The position numbers and the translations under genes were made by a program. A stretch of DNA of 63,209 nucleotides, from assembly GCF_017874215.1 (NCBI RefSeq), contig NZ_JAGGLB010000045.1, forward strand, positions 1 through 63,209, read 5' to 3'. Under the pieces are notes generated by a model. That model saw only the letters and a program-made list of their open reading frames with translations. It was not told the origin of the DNA and did no database searches. The stretch comes from Paenibacillus eucommiae. Lineage in GTDB: Bacteria; Bacillota; Bacilli; Paenibacillales; NBRC-103111. Below are positions 9,142 through 18,542 of this stretch, one piece after another (within the stretch, counting starts at the first letter, position 1; each line of letters opens with the position of its first letter).

Positions 9142-10083
9142 TTATTGCTCGTCGAATTGATAAAGCGGAGTACTCAGGTAACGCTCGCCGTTGCTTGGGA
9201 TGATGGCTACAACACGCTTGCCGGCTCCCAGTTCCTTAGCTACCTTCAGTGCTGCGAAAATAGCTGCTCCTGAAGAAATACCGCTCAGGATTCCTTCTTC
9301 TTTAGCTACGCGGCGCGCAGTTTCGAAAGCATCATCATTTTCAACAGTAATGACTTCGTCGTAAATATCGGTATTCAGGATGTCAGGTACAAAGCCTGCA
9401 CCGATACCTTGAATTTTGTGAGGTCCTGGCTTTCCGCCGGATAAAACCGGGGAAGCTGCGGGCTCAATCGCATAAATTTTGATGCCTGGGAAGTTTTCTT
9501 TCAGAACGCTTCCTGCACCTGTAATGGTTCCGCCTGTTCCGATTCCGGAAATGAAGGCATCCAGCTTGCCGTCGTGAGCATTAATTGCCTCTACAATTTC
9601 AGGGCCAGTAGTTTCACGATGGATTTTTACATTGGCTTGGTTCTTGAACTGCTGTGGGATGAAATAGGAAGGATTTTCCGCTTGAAGCTCCTCCGCACGA
9701 CGAATCGCCCCTTTCATTCCCTCCGCTCCTGGTGTCAGCACCAGCTGCGCCCCATAAGCACGCAGCAGGTTGCGTCTTTCCAAGCTCATGGTTTCCGGCA
9801 TTACAAGGATCGCTTTGTATCCCTTAGCAGCTGCTACCAGTGCTAGCCCGATTCCTGTATTACCGCTCGTAGGCTCAACAATTGTATCGCCAGGCTTAAT
9901 CTTGCCTTCTTGCTCAGCTACTTCAATCATGCTAATAGCAATACGGTCTTTTACACTGGATCCAGGATTCTGATATTCCAGTTTCACATATATTTCCGCG
10001 CTGCCTTCCGGAACTACCCGATTTAAACGAACTAGAGGAGTATCCCCAATTAACTGAGTGATGCTTTGAACTAATCTTGCCAT
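9142..10083 (-). CDS. cysK: cysteine synthase A (O-acetylserine thiol-lyase)
   Basis: Makes cysteine from O-acetylserine and sulfide using PLP. The 313-residue protein has the PLP lysine in NPGSSVKDR (Lys45), the substrate loop EPTSGNTGIGLA and the PLP phosphate loop GIGTGGTITG. The length is standard. GGGAGG precedes the ATG. It is a single-gene unit with its own promoter and terminator, upstream of pabB as in B. subtilis. Confidence 0.96.
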   Translation of the reverse strand: MARLVQSITQLIGDTPLVRLNRVVPEGSAEIYVKLEYQNPGSSVKDRIAISMIEVAEQEGKIKPGDTIVEPTSGNTGIGLALVAAAKGYKAILVMPETMSLERRNLLRAYGAQLVLTPGAEGMKGAIRRAEELQAENPSYFIPQQFKNQANVKIHRETTGPEIVEAINAHDGKLDAFISGIGTGGTITGAGSVLKENFPGIKIYAIEPAASPVLSGGKPGPHKIQGIGAGFVPDILNTDIYDEVITVENDDAFETARRVAKEEGILSGISSGAAIFAALKVAKELGAGKRVVAIIPSNGERYLSTPLYQFDEQ

Positions 10084-10112
10084 AATTCTTTCCCTCCCGA
10101 ATACATAAAGGT

Positions 10113-10178
10113 ATAATTCCCGAGTGTTTTAGTCGGCATTAATACACTCATCTTATCAAGGCGTGCCTTGGTTGTCAA
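10113..10178 (-). promoter_or_regulatory. cysK promoter with dyads and possible CymR-like half site
   Basis: Minus strand TTGACA (10173-10178), 17-nt spacer, TAAGAT (10150-10155). The spacer is filled by the perfect dyad CAAGGC-AC-GCCTTG (10157-10170), and the -35 lies inside GGTTGaCAACC. Downstream of the predicted start is ACTCGGGAATTATAC, which resembles the conserved half of CymR boxes controlling cysteine genes in B. subtilis, although the spacing of the other half does not fit. Promoter seen; regulator inferred. Confidence 0.6.
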
Positions 10179-10210
10179 CCAGAAAATGATCAGTCAACGG
10201 AAAAATATGA

Positions 10211-11164
10211 CTATTTCATTTCCGGGTCCTTGATGTCAGCATTCCACTTATTACGCAGCTGGACCACAATATCTTTCAACGGAAGGGCATCATGCAGCGC
10301 CAGCTCTCTCCTCACATTTTCACGAACAAAGGGAGCTTCCGGATTAGGAACGGTCTTGCGGTCCTTAAGCCTGACGATGAGGAACCCTTGTTCGATAGCA
10401 ATAGGCTTGCTAAATTCATTCACTTCAAGCTGCTTAGCCGCATTCATAACAGCATCCATAACGAAAGGATCATCTTCAAGTACCCATCCCAGCTCGCCGC
10501 CATTGTTAGCCGTAGCATCATCTAGAGAACGGTCTCTCGCCAGAATGGCAAAATCCTCCCCTTTATTGAGCTCCGCTATAACTTTGTTGGCCTGCTCCCG
10601 GCTCGACAAAATGATTTGTTGAATATACAGTTCCACATCCGGTTTGAATTCATCGGAATGTTCTGCAATATAGGTGTCAACTTCCTCATCTGATATGAAA
10701 ATATTCTTAGTAGCAATTCGTTCAAGCAGCAGTTTATAACGAACATCTGCTTTTAAAGCTGTCTCTGACATTCCCAGCTGCTGCTTCATGGATTCGTAGA
10801 ACTGTTCCTCACTCTCGTAGCCTTGCTGCATACGTTTTAATTCACGTTCTATTTCAGCATCCGTAATTTCAATGCCCGCTTCTATTCCTTCAAGATGCAC
10901 CGCTTCGCGATCCACCATTTGCCCCAGCAATTCTCTTCCGTATTGACTTACGAGAGCAGTGTGCAGCTCAGACAGGGTAATCTGGCGATTCCCGATAATA
11001 GCCATCACTCGCTCGTCTTTCTTCTCATTCTGCTGGTCAGGCGAACTTGACGGAACCGGTGTTTCTGGTTGAATGGGGGAACGGGCGATCAGCAGAATGG
11101 CGAGCAAGAGAATACACACGGACAAGCAGCCGATGACTCCCCACAATCGCTTAACGTTCCTCAT
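10211..11164 (-). CDS. membrane-anchored parvulin-type peptidyl-prolyl isomerase (YacD-like)
   Basis: A 317-residue protein with one N-terminal membrane segment (about 7-27) and no lipobox, a Pro/Ser-rich linker, a SurA/PrsA-like N-terminal region (about 50-150) and a C-terminal parvulin domain (about 175-270: IQQIILSSREQA, FAILARDRSLD, NNGGELGWV). It probably helps fold exported proteins on the outer face of the membrane. Position between hslO and cysK matches B. subtilis yacD. A second parvulin, PrsA-like, is encoded at 33.1 kb. Confidence 0.88.
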   Translation of the reverse strand: MRNVKRLWGVIGCLSVCILLLAILLIARSPIQPETPVPSSSPDQQNEKKDERVMAIIGNRQITLSELHTALVSQYGRELLGQMVDREAVHLEGIEAGIEITDAEIERELKRMQQGYESEEQFYESMKQQLGMSETALKADVRYKLLLERIATKNIFISDEEVDTYIAEHSDEFKPDVELYIQQIILSSREQANKVIAELNKGEDFAILARDRSLDDATANNGGELGWVLEDDPFVMDAVMNAAKQLEVNEFSKPIAIEQGFLIVRLKDRKTVPNPEAPFVRENVRRELALHDALPLKDIVVQLRNKWNADIKDPEMK

Positions 11165-11206
11165 CCTGTCCCCTACTTTATCTATAAAATGATATTCATT
11201 GGATGG

Positions 11207-12076
11207 CTAAGAAGGATTAATCATCCCTTGGAGGTCATTACTGTCAAAGCGATAGGCTTCATTGCAAAAATGACACACAACTTCAGCTGAACCTTCCTCA
11301 TCCAGCATCTCTTGCAGCTCTTGCCCTCCCAGGCTAAGCAGCGCTGCTTCGACCCGTTCTCTGGAGCACTTGCAGCGGAAGCTTACTTCCGATTTTTCCA
11401 TAATTTGAATGGAGGGTAAAATACTTTGTAAAATTTGTTCCACGTTTTTGCCGCTATCAAGCAATGAAGTCACAGAAGGAAGCTTTGCCAGAACCTCCTC
11501 CAACTCCCCGATCTCACGATTAGTCAGCCCAGGCAGTAGTTGGATAATAAAACCTCCGGCTACCTTCACAGTATAATCGATGTCAACCAGGACCCCTAAG
11601 GCAACTGCAGATGGCGTTTGTTCGGATTGGGCGAAATAGTAGGTAAAGTCTTCAGCGAGCTCCCCCGAATGGATTGGAACACTGCCTCGGTAAGGTTCTT
11701 TTAAGCCAAGGTCTTTGACCACATACAGGAAGCCGTCTGTTCCCACCGCACCGGATACGTCCAGCTTGCCACTAGCTTTAAGTGGGAGATCCACATCCGG
11801 ATGATCAGCATAGCCTCTTACTTCACCCTTGGCATTGGCATCCACCACGATTTGTCCGATAGGGCCTCCGCCTTTCACCTGAAGTGTCAGCTTCTCTTCT
11901 CCCTTAAGCATAGCGCCCATCATCAATCCAGCTGCCACTGTTCTGCCTAAAGCCGCTGTTGCCGTTGGTGTAGTTCCATGACGCTGCCTTAACTCTTCCG
12001 TAATAGCAGTTGAAATAACTGCAAAAGCTCTGACTTTTCCCTCCAGGGCAGTACCGCGAACTAAATAATCATTCAT
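11207..12076 (-). CDS. hslO: redox-activated chaperone Hsp33
   Basis: Holdase chaperone turned on by oxidation in the cytoplasm. The 289-residue protein ends in the zinc-binding redox switch with Cys235-x-Cys237 (CKC) and Cys268-x-x-Cys271 (CHFC). The N-terminal domain has the family motif AAGLMMGAMLKGEEKLTLQ. AGGGGG precedes the ATG. It follows coaX, as in B. subtilis. Confidence 0.96.
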   Translation of the reverse strand: MNDYLVRGTALEGKVRAFAVISTAITEELRQRHGTTPTATAALGRTVAAGLMMGAMLKGEEKLTLQVKGGGPIGQIVVDANAKGEVRGYADHPDVDLPLKASGKLDVSGAVGTDGFLYVVKDLGLKEPYRGSVPIHSGELAEDFTYYFAQSEQTPSAVALGVLVDIDYTVKVAGGFIIQLLPGLTNREIGELEEVLAKLPSVTSLLDSGKNVEQILQSILPSIQIMEKSEVSFRCKCSRERVEAALLSLGGQELQEMLDEEGSAEVVCHFCNEAYRFDSNDLQGMINPS

Positions 12077-12103
12077 GTTATGTAAGCCCCCTATACCTAT
12101 CCT

Positions 12104-12868
12104 TTATGCATTCTTCTCATAGATCATTTGCAGCCCCTGAAGAGTAAGCAATGGATTTACCACTTGAATCATTTTCGATTCACTTGCTATAAGCTCAGCT
12201 AATCCTCCGGTAGCAATAACCGTCGGGCTTATTTCAAACTCAGCCTTTATGCGGCTTACGATTCCATCCACTTGTGCTGAAAAGCCGAATATGATGCCGG
12301 ACTGCATCGCAGAAACGGTGTTGCGGCCAATGACGCTTTTGGGCTTAATGAGTTCTATTCTTGGCAGCTTGGCGGCCTTCTGATATAAAGCCTCCGTAGA
12401 AATGCCAATCCCAGGCGCAATGGCGCAACCAACTAGGTGTCCGGAAGGATCGATGTAATCATAGGTACTAGCCGTGCCGAAATCAACAATGATGCAAGGA
12501 GCCCCATAGAGCTCTAATGCAGCAACCGCATTGACGATTCGGTCGGCCCCCACCTCTTTGGGATTGTCTACCTTGACATGAAGCCCCGTTTTGATACCAG
12601 GACCCACGATAAAAGCAGTCTTCTTTATATATTTTAAACAAAGGTTCTCCATTACAAACACTAAGGGAGGAACTACTGAAGAAATAATGACGCCATCTAC
12701 CTGCTGGAAGGAAATCCCTGAATGCTCGAATAAATTTTGAAACATCATTCCGTATTCATCTACAGTAGCGGATCGGTTCGTGCTAACTCTCCAATGGTGA
12801 AGCAGCGTCCTGTCCCGGTAGAGACCCAGTACAATATTAGTATTTCCCACATCCACCGCAAGGATCAC
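12104..12868 (-). CDS. coaX: type III pantothenate kinase
   Basis: First step of coenzyme A synthesis, phosphorylation of pantothenate. The 254-residue ASKHA-fold protein has the N-terminal phosphate motif DVGNTNIVLG, the VGADRIVNA motif and DFGTASTYD. The start is GTG, preceded by AAGGAGAG inside the 3' end of nadC, with a 4-nt overlap, so it is coupled to the NAD operon. Confidence 0.95.
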   Translation of the reverse strand: MILAVDVGNTNIVLGLYRDRTLLHHWRVSTNRSATVDEYGMMFQNLFEHSGISFQQVDGVIISSVVPPLVFVMENLCLKYIKKTAFIVGPGIKTGLHVKVDNPKEVGADRIVNAVAALELYGAPCIIVDFGTASTYDYIDPSGHLVGCAIAPGIGISTEALYQKAAKLPRIELIKPKSVIGRNTVSAMQSGIIFGFSAQVDGIVSRIKAEFEISPTVIATGGLAELIASESKMIQVVNPLLTLQGLQMIYEKNA

Positions 12869-13734
12869 AATCCGCTCTCCTTCCGCTCGTTAAGATCCAA
12901 GCTGATGTCCAGAGCAGAGACCGAATAAGTTAACCTGCCAACAGAAATAACGTCAATACCCGTCTGTGCCAGCGCTTTAATGGTTTGCAGCGTAACTGAG
13001 CCCGAACCCTCTACTACAATATGCGGCGCTTTGCTTTTAATTATCACAACAGCTTCGGTCATCGCTTCCGGACTCATATTGTCCAGCATAATAATGTCCG
13101 GCATTGCCGATAATGCTTCATTCAACTGAGTGAAATTCTCGACTTCGACCTCAATCTTCATGGTGTGAGGAATTTGTGAGCGGGCCGCTTGAATCGCCTT
13201 GACTATTCCGCCAGCGCCTTTGATGTGGTTGTCTTTGATCATCACGGCATCGTACAGACCGAACCGGTGATTATAGCCGCCGCCGACCCGAACCGCATAC
13301 TTCTCCAGCAGCCGGTGTCCTGGCGTTGTTTTCCTAGTGTCTACCAGGCGCGTAGGGAGCCCTTCAAGGGCGTCTACATATTCCCTCGTCCTAGTGGCTA
13401 TTCCGGATAAACGCTGCATTAGATTCAAGCTCAGGCGCTCTCCGAGAAGGATGCTGCGCGTGCTTCCTTCGACAACAGCAAGAATGTCCCCTTTCTTAAC
13501 AGACGTTCCTTCCTGCACTTTTGGTTCAAATAAAAGATCCGGGTCCACTTCGGCAAATACAGCCGCGGCAATTGGCAAGCCAGCGACAATGCCATCTTCT
13601 TTAACGTGAACAATACCTTTAGATCTTTGATCTAAAGGTATTGTGGTCATGGTCGTCACATCGCCGCTGCCGATATCTTCTTCCAGCCAAAGCTTGATAT
13701 TTTTGCGTACAAGTTCTCCATTCCACTCAAACAT
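12865..13734 (-). CDS. nadC: quinolinate phosphoribosyltransferase
   Basis: Converts quinolinate and PRPP to nicotinate mononucleotide. The 289-residue protein has EEDIGSGDVTT near the start, RLVDTRKTTPGHR, HRFGLYDAVMIKDNH and the phosphate loop VEGSGSVTL. A longer open frame reaches 13857 but runs inside nadB; GAGGAG before ATG 13734 and the family's usual N terminus decide the start. It overlaps nadB by 8 nt. Confidence 0.95.
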   Translation of the reverse strand: MFEWNGELVRKNIKLWLEEDIGSGDVTTMTTIPLDQRSKGIVHVKEDGIVAGLPIAAAVFAEVDPDLLFEPKVQEGTSVKKGDILAVVEGSTRSILLGERLSLNLMQRLSGIATRTREYVDALEGLPTRLVDTRKTTPGHRLLEKYAVRVGGGYNHRFGLYDAVMIKDNHIKGAGGIVKAIQAARSQIPHTMKIEVEVENFTQLNEALSAMPDIIMLDNMSPEAMTEAVVIIKSKAPHIVVEGSGSVTLQTIKALAQTGIDVISVGRLTYSVSALDISLDLNERKESGL

Positions 13735-15340
13735 CCAGAATCCACTCCTCAACCCTATCTTCCCCACGTTGGAACACAATATGCTTCTTCCAATGCAGGT
13801 CGTCCCGTTCCGGGAAATCCTCGCGGTAATGCCCTCCACGACTTTCCTCGCGGCCAAGAGCCGCCCTAGCTGTCAGCAGTGCGCACGTTAACAAATTAGC
13901 GAACTCGTATTCCTCGCGCTTAGCCATATGAGTTTCATAAAAGGGAAGCTGCCTGGAAAGCTCCTCCAGACCTTTTTGCAATCCTTTTCCTGACCGCTTG
14001 AGTCCTACATAACGGAGCATGATCTTTTGCAGCTTTAATCTTTTTTCAACAACAGCTTGTTTAGGATTGCTCATTTTCTTCGTTATCTGCTTCAACAGCG
14101 GCTGCTTGTCCTGCGGAGGAAGCTTCATAACACGCTCGATAATTCTTCTGCCGAACACGATCGCTTCTGATAAAGAATTGCTGGCAAGCCGGTTGGCGCC
14201 ATGCACACCTGTTGAGGTTACTTCTCCACAGGCAAACAGCCGGCGCACGCTGGTCTCTCCGTAAAGATCGGTTTTAACTCCGCCCATCATATAATGAGCA
14301 GCCGGGGCAACCGGGACCCAGTCCGTGCATAGATCAAGGCCATAATTCAGACAGTATTCATAAATAGTAGGAAAACGATGTTTAATGAGTTCATCCTTCT
14401 CATGGGTAATATCAATGTAAACAAAGGTGGACTTCGTATTTTCCATTTCGCTGACGATTGCTCTGGCTACGACATCCCGCGGAGCTAGTTCAAGCTGAGG
14501 GTGATATTTCTCCATGAAACGCTCCCCTTTAATGTTCCTCAGGTAAGCGCCCTCGCCCCTTACTGCCTCTGAAATTAGAAACCGCGGCGCTCCCGGGTAA
14601 CAAAGCGCAGTTGGATGGAACTGAATGAACTCCACATCCTGAATGTGAGCTCCAGCCCGGTAAGCAATGGCAATACCATCACCAGTAGCAATGTCTGGAT
14701 TTGTCGTATAGCGAAAGAGCTGCCCCGCTCCTCCTGAGCATAGGATCGTCGCATTTCCCCGGACAAATACCTTCTGCCCGTCGGGCTTTTGCACAAGCGC
14801 TCCATAGCATTCCCCATCATCCGTAACCAAATCAATCACAAAATGGTCATCCCATAGCTCAATATTAGGATCCAGCTTCGTCCTCTCAGAAAGAGCTCTG
14901 ACAATTTCCGCACCTGTGGCATCGCCATGGGCATGCAAAATCCGACGCTGACTATGTGCGCCTTCCTTGGTTAAAGCAAATACACCATCTTCCAGATCGA
15001 ATTTGGTCCCCATCCGGATTAAATCGTTAACCCCATTGGGCCCTTCGTGGACAAGAAGATCAACAGCATCAGGAGAACACAATCCCGCTCCCGCAATGAG
15101 TGTATCCTGCTTGTGGTATTCCGGCAGATCCTCATCCGAGATAACTGCAGCAATCCCACCCTGTGCATAGCGGGTATTGCTATCGAGCAGCGACTTCTTC
15201 GTAATCATTATAACCTTCTTGCTTTCACTGGCCTGGATCGCGGAGAATAGACCTGCTATTCCCGCTCCGATCACGATAACATCTGTATGTACGTGAGGAA
15301 TAGAATGGAGGTCCACATCTACGAGATATCTGGGAATCAT
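13727..15340 (-). CDS. nadB: L-aspartate oxidase
   Basis: FAD-dependent oxidation of aspartate to iminoaspartate, substrate of NadA. The 537-residue protein has the dinucleotide-binding VIGAGIAGLFSAI, the TRYAQGGIAA segment, the catalytic FIQFHPTAL and SEAVRGEGAYLRN motifs, and the FAD-binding GVHGANRLASNSLSE. AGGTGA precedes the ATG. It is the middle gene of nadA-nadB-nadC, inserted between coaX and ftsH relative to B. subtilis. Confidence 0.95.
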   Translation of the reverse strand: MIPRYLVDVDLHSIPHVHTDVIVIGAGIAGLFSAIQASESKKVIMITKKSLLDSNTRYAQGGIAAVISDEDLPEYHKQDTLIAGAGLCSPDAVDLLVHEGPNGVNDLIRMGTKFDLEDGVFALTKEGAHSQRRILHAHGDATGAEIVRALSERTKLDPNIELWDDHFVIDLVTDDGECYGALVQKPDGQKVFVRGNATILCSGGAGQLFRYTTNPDIATGDGIAIAYRAGAHIQDVEFIQFHPTALCYPGAPRFLISEAVRGEGAYLRNIKGERFMEKYHPQLELAPRDVVARAIVSEMENTKSTFVYIDITHEKDELIKHRFPTIYEYCLNYGLDLCTDWVPVAPAAHYMMGGVKTDLYGETSVRRLFACGEVTSTGVHGANRLASNSLSEAIVFGRRIIERVMKLPPQDKQPLLKQITKKMSNPKQAVVEKRLKLQKIMLRYVGLKRSGKGLQKGLEELSRQLPFYETHMAKREEYEFANLLTCALLTARAALGREESRGGHYREDFPERDDLHWKKHIVFQRGEDRVEEWILDV

Positions 15341-15380
15341 GGCATTGTCACCTGTTCTTTACAAAAGAGAGTAGCGCACG

Positions 15381-16319
15381 CTACTTAACTTGTAGCATGC
15401 GCTCTAAGGATAGTCTTGCTTTGTCTGCCACATCTGTAGGAACGTATATTTCAGGCTGCATGGTTTCCAAACAGCGAACTACCTTTTTCAAGTTATTCAC
15501 TTTCATGTTTGGACAAACCAGGTACTTAGTGGCAAAGTGAAACTTCTTGTCGGGGCTGTCCAGACGCAGCTGATAACCAGTCCCGTCCTCTGTACCCACG
15601 ATGAATTCCTGACAATCCGATTCCTTGCAATATTTAATAATTGCAGTAGTGCTGCCGATGAAATCCCCTAGTTTAGCAACCTCCGGCCGGCATTCCGGAT
15701 GAACGACAAACTGGGCATTAGGATACTGAGCCTTCATCTCTTCTACATCTTTGACGGTCAACATATCGTGAGTGTTGCAGTAGCCTTCCCAAATAATCAT
15801 TTTTTTGTTTGTGAATTTTGACACATAATCTCCCAAATTTTTATCCGGAACCCAGATGATTTCGTCCGATTCAACGGATTCTATCACCTTTACCGCATTA
15901 GCGGATGTGCAGCAAATATCTGTCTCCGACTTTACATCAGCTGAAGTATTGATATACGCAACCACTGTAGCCCCAGGATGCTGCTTCTTTAATGCGCGAA
16001 GCCCTTCGACATTGACCATGTCGGCCATTGGACAGCCTGCCCGCTCATCGGGAATAATTACCCTTTTGGTCGGAGCCAGAATTTTGGCGCTTTCACCCAT
16101 AAAATGCACACCACAGAAAACAATGACATCAGCGTCAGTTTGTGCAGCCTTCTGGGCAAGCAGGAACGAATCCCCACGGAAATCAGCTACTTCCTGTATC
16201 TCGTCCCGTTGATAATAGTGGGCCAAAATAATAGCGTTGCGCTCCTTCTTCAGCTGAAGCAGCCGTTCTTTCAATTCGCGGTTCTGTTCGGCTTTTCTTT
16301 CTAGTGCTAGAGCTTCCAC
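15381..16319 (-). CDS. nadA: quinolinate synthase A
   Basis: Condenses iminoaspartate with dihydroxyacetone phosphate to quinolinate; contains a [4Fe-4S] cluster. The three family cysteines appear in FCGVHFMGE, EGYCNTHDM and VCPNMKV. AHYYQRDEIQEVAD is the N-terminal signature. The chosen start is the GTG at 16319, 8 nt after AAGGAGG; an upstream in-frame GTG at 16328 overlaps that ribosome site. First gene of the NAD operon. Confidence 0.94.
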   Translation of the reverse strand: MEALALERKAEQNRELKERLLQLKKERNAIILAHYYQRDEIQEVADFRGDSFLLAQKAAQTDADVIVFCGVHFMGESAKILAPTKRVIIPDERAGCPMADMVNVEGLRALKKQHPGATVVAYINTSADVKSETDICCTSANAVKVIESVESDEIIWVPDKNLGDYVSKFTNKKMIIWEGYCNTHDMLTVKDVEEMKAQYPNAQFVVHPECRPEVAKLGDFIGSTTAIIKYCKESDCQEFIVGTEDGTGYQLRLDSPDKKFHFATKYLVCPNMKVNNLKKVVRCLETMQPEIYVPTDVADKARLSLERMLQVK

Positions 16320-16340
16320 CCGAGGCACCTCCTTGGTGAA

Positions 16341-16423
16341 TTGTGTAAAATCTCGTTACATGTACGACCCCTTAAACAAACAAGTTTTACAACTAATTTA
16401 CACAACCTCAACCCCCCTGTCAA
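16341..16423 (-). promoter_or_regulatory. nadABC-coaX promoter with TTGTGTAAA repeats
   Basis: Minus strand TTGACA (16418-16423), 17-nt spacer, TAAATT (16395-16400). TTGTGTAAA overlaps the -10 on the minus strand (16397-16405) and occurs again inverted at 16341-16349, close to the start codon, with a related TTGTAAAA between them. This looks like an operator; NiaR (YrxA) controls NAD genes in Bacillus, but I cannot assign this motif to it. Confidence 0.55.
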
Positions 16424-16446
16424 TGTTCAAATCAGCCGGAAAATAG

Positions 16447-16483
16447 AGAAAATCCGGGTACACCAGAGGTGCTACCCGGATTT
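16447..16483 (-). terminator. terminator after ftsH
   Basis: Minus strand AAATCCGGGTA ... TACCCGGATTT (11-bp stem, 12-nt loop), followed by TTCTCTATTTT. It separates ftsH from the NAD operon promoter. Confidence 0.8.
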
Positions 16484-16499
16484 ACATACTATATGGGAA

Positions 16500-18443
16500 T
16501 TACTCTTCGATTTTGTCCGATTCAGGATTTCTTTTCTTTTCTAGGCTCAGCTTATTGCTGCCATTGTCCTGATCTTGCCCTTGAATGGTTACTTTCACTT
16601 CTTCTTCAGGAGCTTGTAAAAAGCCCTTTTCAAGAAGATGAATGATTTCATCCTTATCAAGTGTTTCTTTTTCAAGTAATACCTTGGCAATCAGATGGAT
16701 CTGATCCGCATGCTCGGTAAGAATTTCCTTGGCCCGATCATAACAGCTGCGGATAATGCTCTGCATCTCTTGATCAATCTCATAAGCAATCGCATCACTA
16801 TAGTTCTGCTCATGCCCGATATCTCTACCCAGGAACACCTGACCCTGACTGCTTCCGAATTGCAAAGGTCCCAGCTTGTCGCTCATCCCGTATTCCATAA
16901 TCATTCTACGTACAATACCCGTAGCCTTCTGGAAATCACTATAAGCACCTGTTCCAATTTCTCCGATAAACAGTTCTTCAGAAACGCGTCCACCCAACAG
17001 TCCGGTAATTTTATCCAACAGCTCATTCTTAGTTTGCATCATCCGGTCTTCGCCTTCTTTAGGCAACATCATTACATAACCGCCAGCACGTCCTCTTGGC
17101 ACGATTGTGACTTTATGTACCATGTCCGCATTCTCGGCGTAGTATCCGATGATTGCGTGTCCTGCTTCGTGGTAAGCAACAATCCGCTTCTCACGCTCGC
17201 TGATAACACGGCTTTTCTTCTGAGTACCTACAACGATCCGGTCAAAAGCTTCTTCAACCTCACTCATCGATATATCCTTGCGGTTACGACGGGCAGCAAT
17301 TAAAGCTGCTTCGTTCAATAAGTTCTCCAAATCGGCTCCAGTAAATCCGATTGTATAGCGGGAAAGTGATTCCAGCTTCACATCCTTGTTCAAAGGCTTG
17401 TTGCGTGCATGTACCTTAAGCACAGCTTCACGGCCCTTAACATCAGGACGGTCTACAGTAATCTGACGGTCAAACCGGCCTGGACGCAATAGCGCAGGAT
17501 CAAGAATATCCGGGCGGTTCGTTGCTGCAACGATAATAATACCTTCGTTAGCACCGAAACCATCCATCTCTACAAGCAATTGATTGAGCGTTTGCTCACG
17601 CTCATCATGACCGCCACCTAAACCGGCTCCACGTTGGCGTCCAACAGCATCGATCTCATCAATAAAAATGATACAAGGCGAATTCTTCTTCGCATTCTCA
17701 AACAAGTCACGTACACGAGACGCACCAACACCGACAAACATTTCTACGAAGTCGGAGCCGCTGATACTGAAGAATGGAACTCCTGCTTCTCCAGCAACCG
17801 CTCTTGCAAGCAGCGTCTTACCTGTTCCTGGAGGACCTACTAGAAGCACACCCTTAGGAATTCTTGCGCCTACAGCTGCAAACTTACGAGGGTCCTTCAA
17901 GAATTCAACGACCTCTATAAGTTCCTGCTTCTCTTCATCCGCGCCCGCTACATCCTCGAAGGTAACGCGCTTCTTCTCTTCATTATATAATCTGGCGCGG
18001 CTCTTACCAAAGTTCATCACTTTGCCGCCGCCACCTTGAGCCTGATTAAGCAGGAAGAAGAACAGAATGAAGATAATAACAAACGGAATAATGGAGGTAA
18101 GGAAGCTGATCCAAACGCTGTCAGTCTCCATTTTCTCATAAATTTCCGTTGGTACGGCATTGGCCTCAATAAGCCCGATAACCCTTGTGTCAAAAGGAGC
18201 ATGTGTCACAAAGTTCTTCTTGTCGGCACTTGGGGGATTGAGGTATTTACCATTGACTAAATAGGTGTATCCGTCAAACTTCAAGGCTACGGATTCGACA
18301 TTCTTATTCAAGACTGCTTGGCGGAACTTGTCGTAGGAAATTACATCCTTTTGGTCGTTCTGGGTGCTAATAAAATGAACTATACCCACAGTAACCAAAA
18401 ATATAAGTAAATAAAAACCGGTATTCCGGATAATTCTATTCAT
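16500..18443 (-). CDS. ftsH: ATP-dependent zinc metalloprotease FtsH
   Basis: Membrane-bound AAA+ protease that degrades misfolded membrane proteins and regulators; in Bacillus it is needed for sporulation. The 647-residue protein has two membrane segments (about 7-25 and 112-133), Walker A GPPGTGKT (203-210), Walker B IIFIDEIDAV, the arginine-finger region RPGRFDRQ and the zinc site HEAGH (424-428). The C-terminal tail is polar and charged. A promoter and terminator bracket it. Confidence 0.97.
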   Translation of the reverse strand: MNRIIRNTGFYLLIFLVTVGIVHFISTQNDQKDVISYDKFRQAVLNKNVESVALKFDGYTYLVNGKYLNPPSADKKNFVTHAPFDTRVIGLIEANAVPTEIYEKMETDSVWISFLTSIIPFVIIFILFFFLLNQAQGGGGKVMNFGKSRARLYNEEKKRVTFEDVAGADEEKQELIEVVEFLKDPRKFAAVGARIPKGVLLVGPPGTGKTLLARAVAGEAGVPFFSISGSDFVEMFVGVGASRVRDLFENAKKNSPCIIFIDEIDAVGRQRGAGLGGGHDEREQTLNQLLVEMDGFGANEGIIIVAATNRPDILDPALLRPGRFDRQITVDRPDVKGREAVLKVHARNKPLNKDVKLESLSRYTIGFTGADLENLLNEAALIAARRNRKDISMSEVEEAFDRIVVGTQKKSRVISEREKRIVAYHEAGHAIIGYYAENADMVHKVTIVPRGRAGGYVMMLPKEGEDRMMQTKNELLDKITGLLGGRVSEELFIGEIGTGAYSDFQKATGIVRRMIMEYGMSDKLGPLQFGSSQGQVFLGRDIGHEQNYSDAIAYEIDQEMQSIIRSCYDRAKEILTEHADQIHLIAKVLLEKETLDKDEIIHLLEKGFLQAPEEEVKVTIQGQDQDNGSNKLSLEKKRNPESDKIEE

Positions 18444-18477
18444 CCCCGCGCCTCCTCTCTAACAGAACACTTTTTTC

Positions 18478-18507
18478 ATTCTAACATACCTGACTCAAGC
18501 ATCACAA
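18478..18507 (-). promoter_or_regulatory. ftsH promoter (sigma-A)
   Basis: Minus strand TTGTGA (18502-18507), 18-nt spacer, TAGAAT (18478-18483), just upstream of the AGAGGAGG ribosome site of ftsH. Confidence 0.5.
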
Positions 18508-18542
18508 CAAATGGCCCCCGGCAAACACATCATAAAAAATAT

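Noticed and set aside
12865..13857. nadC start at 13857
   Set aside because: The extra 41 residues lie inside nadB and are not family-like; GAGGAG supports 13734.
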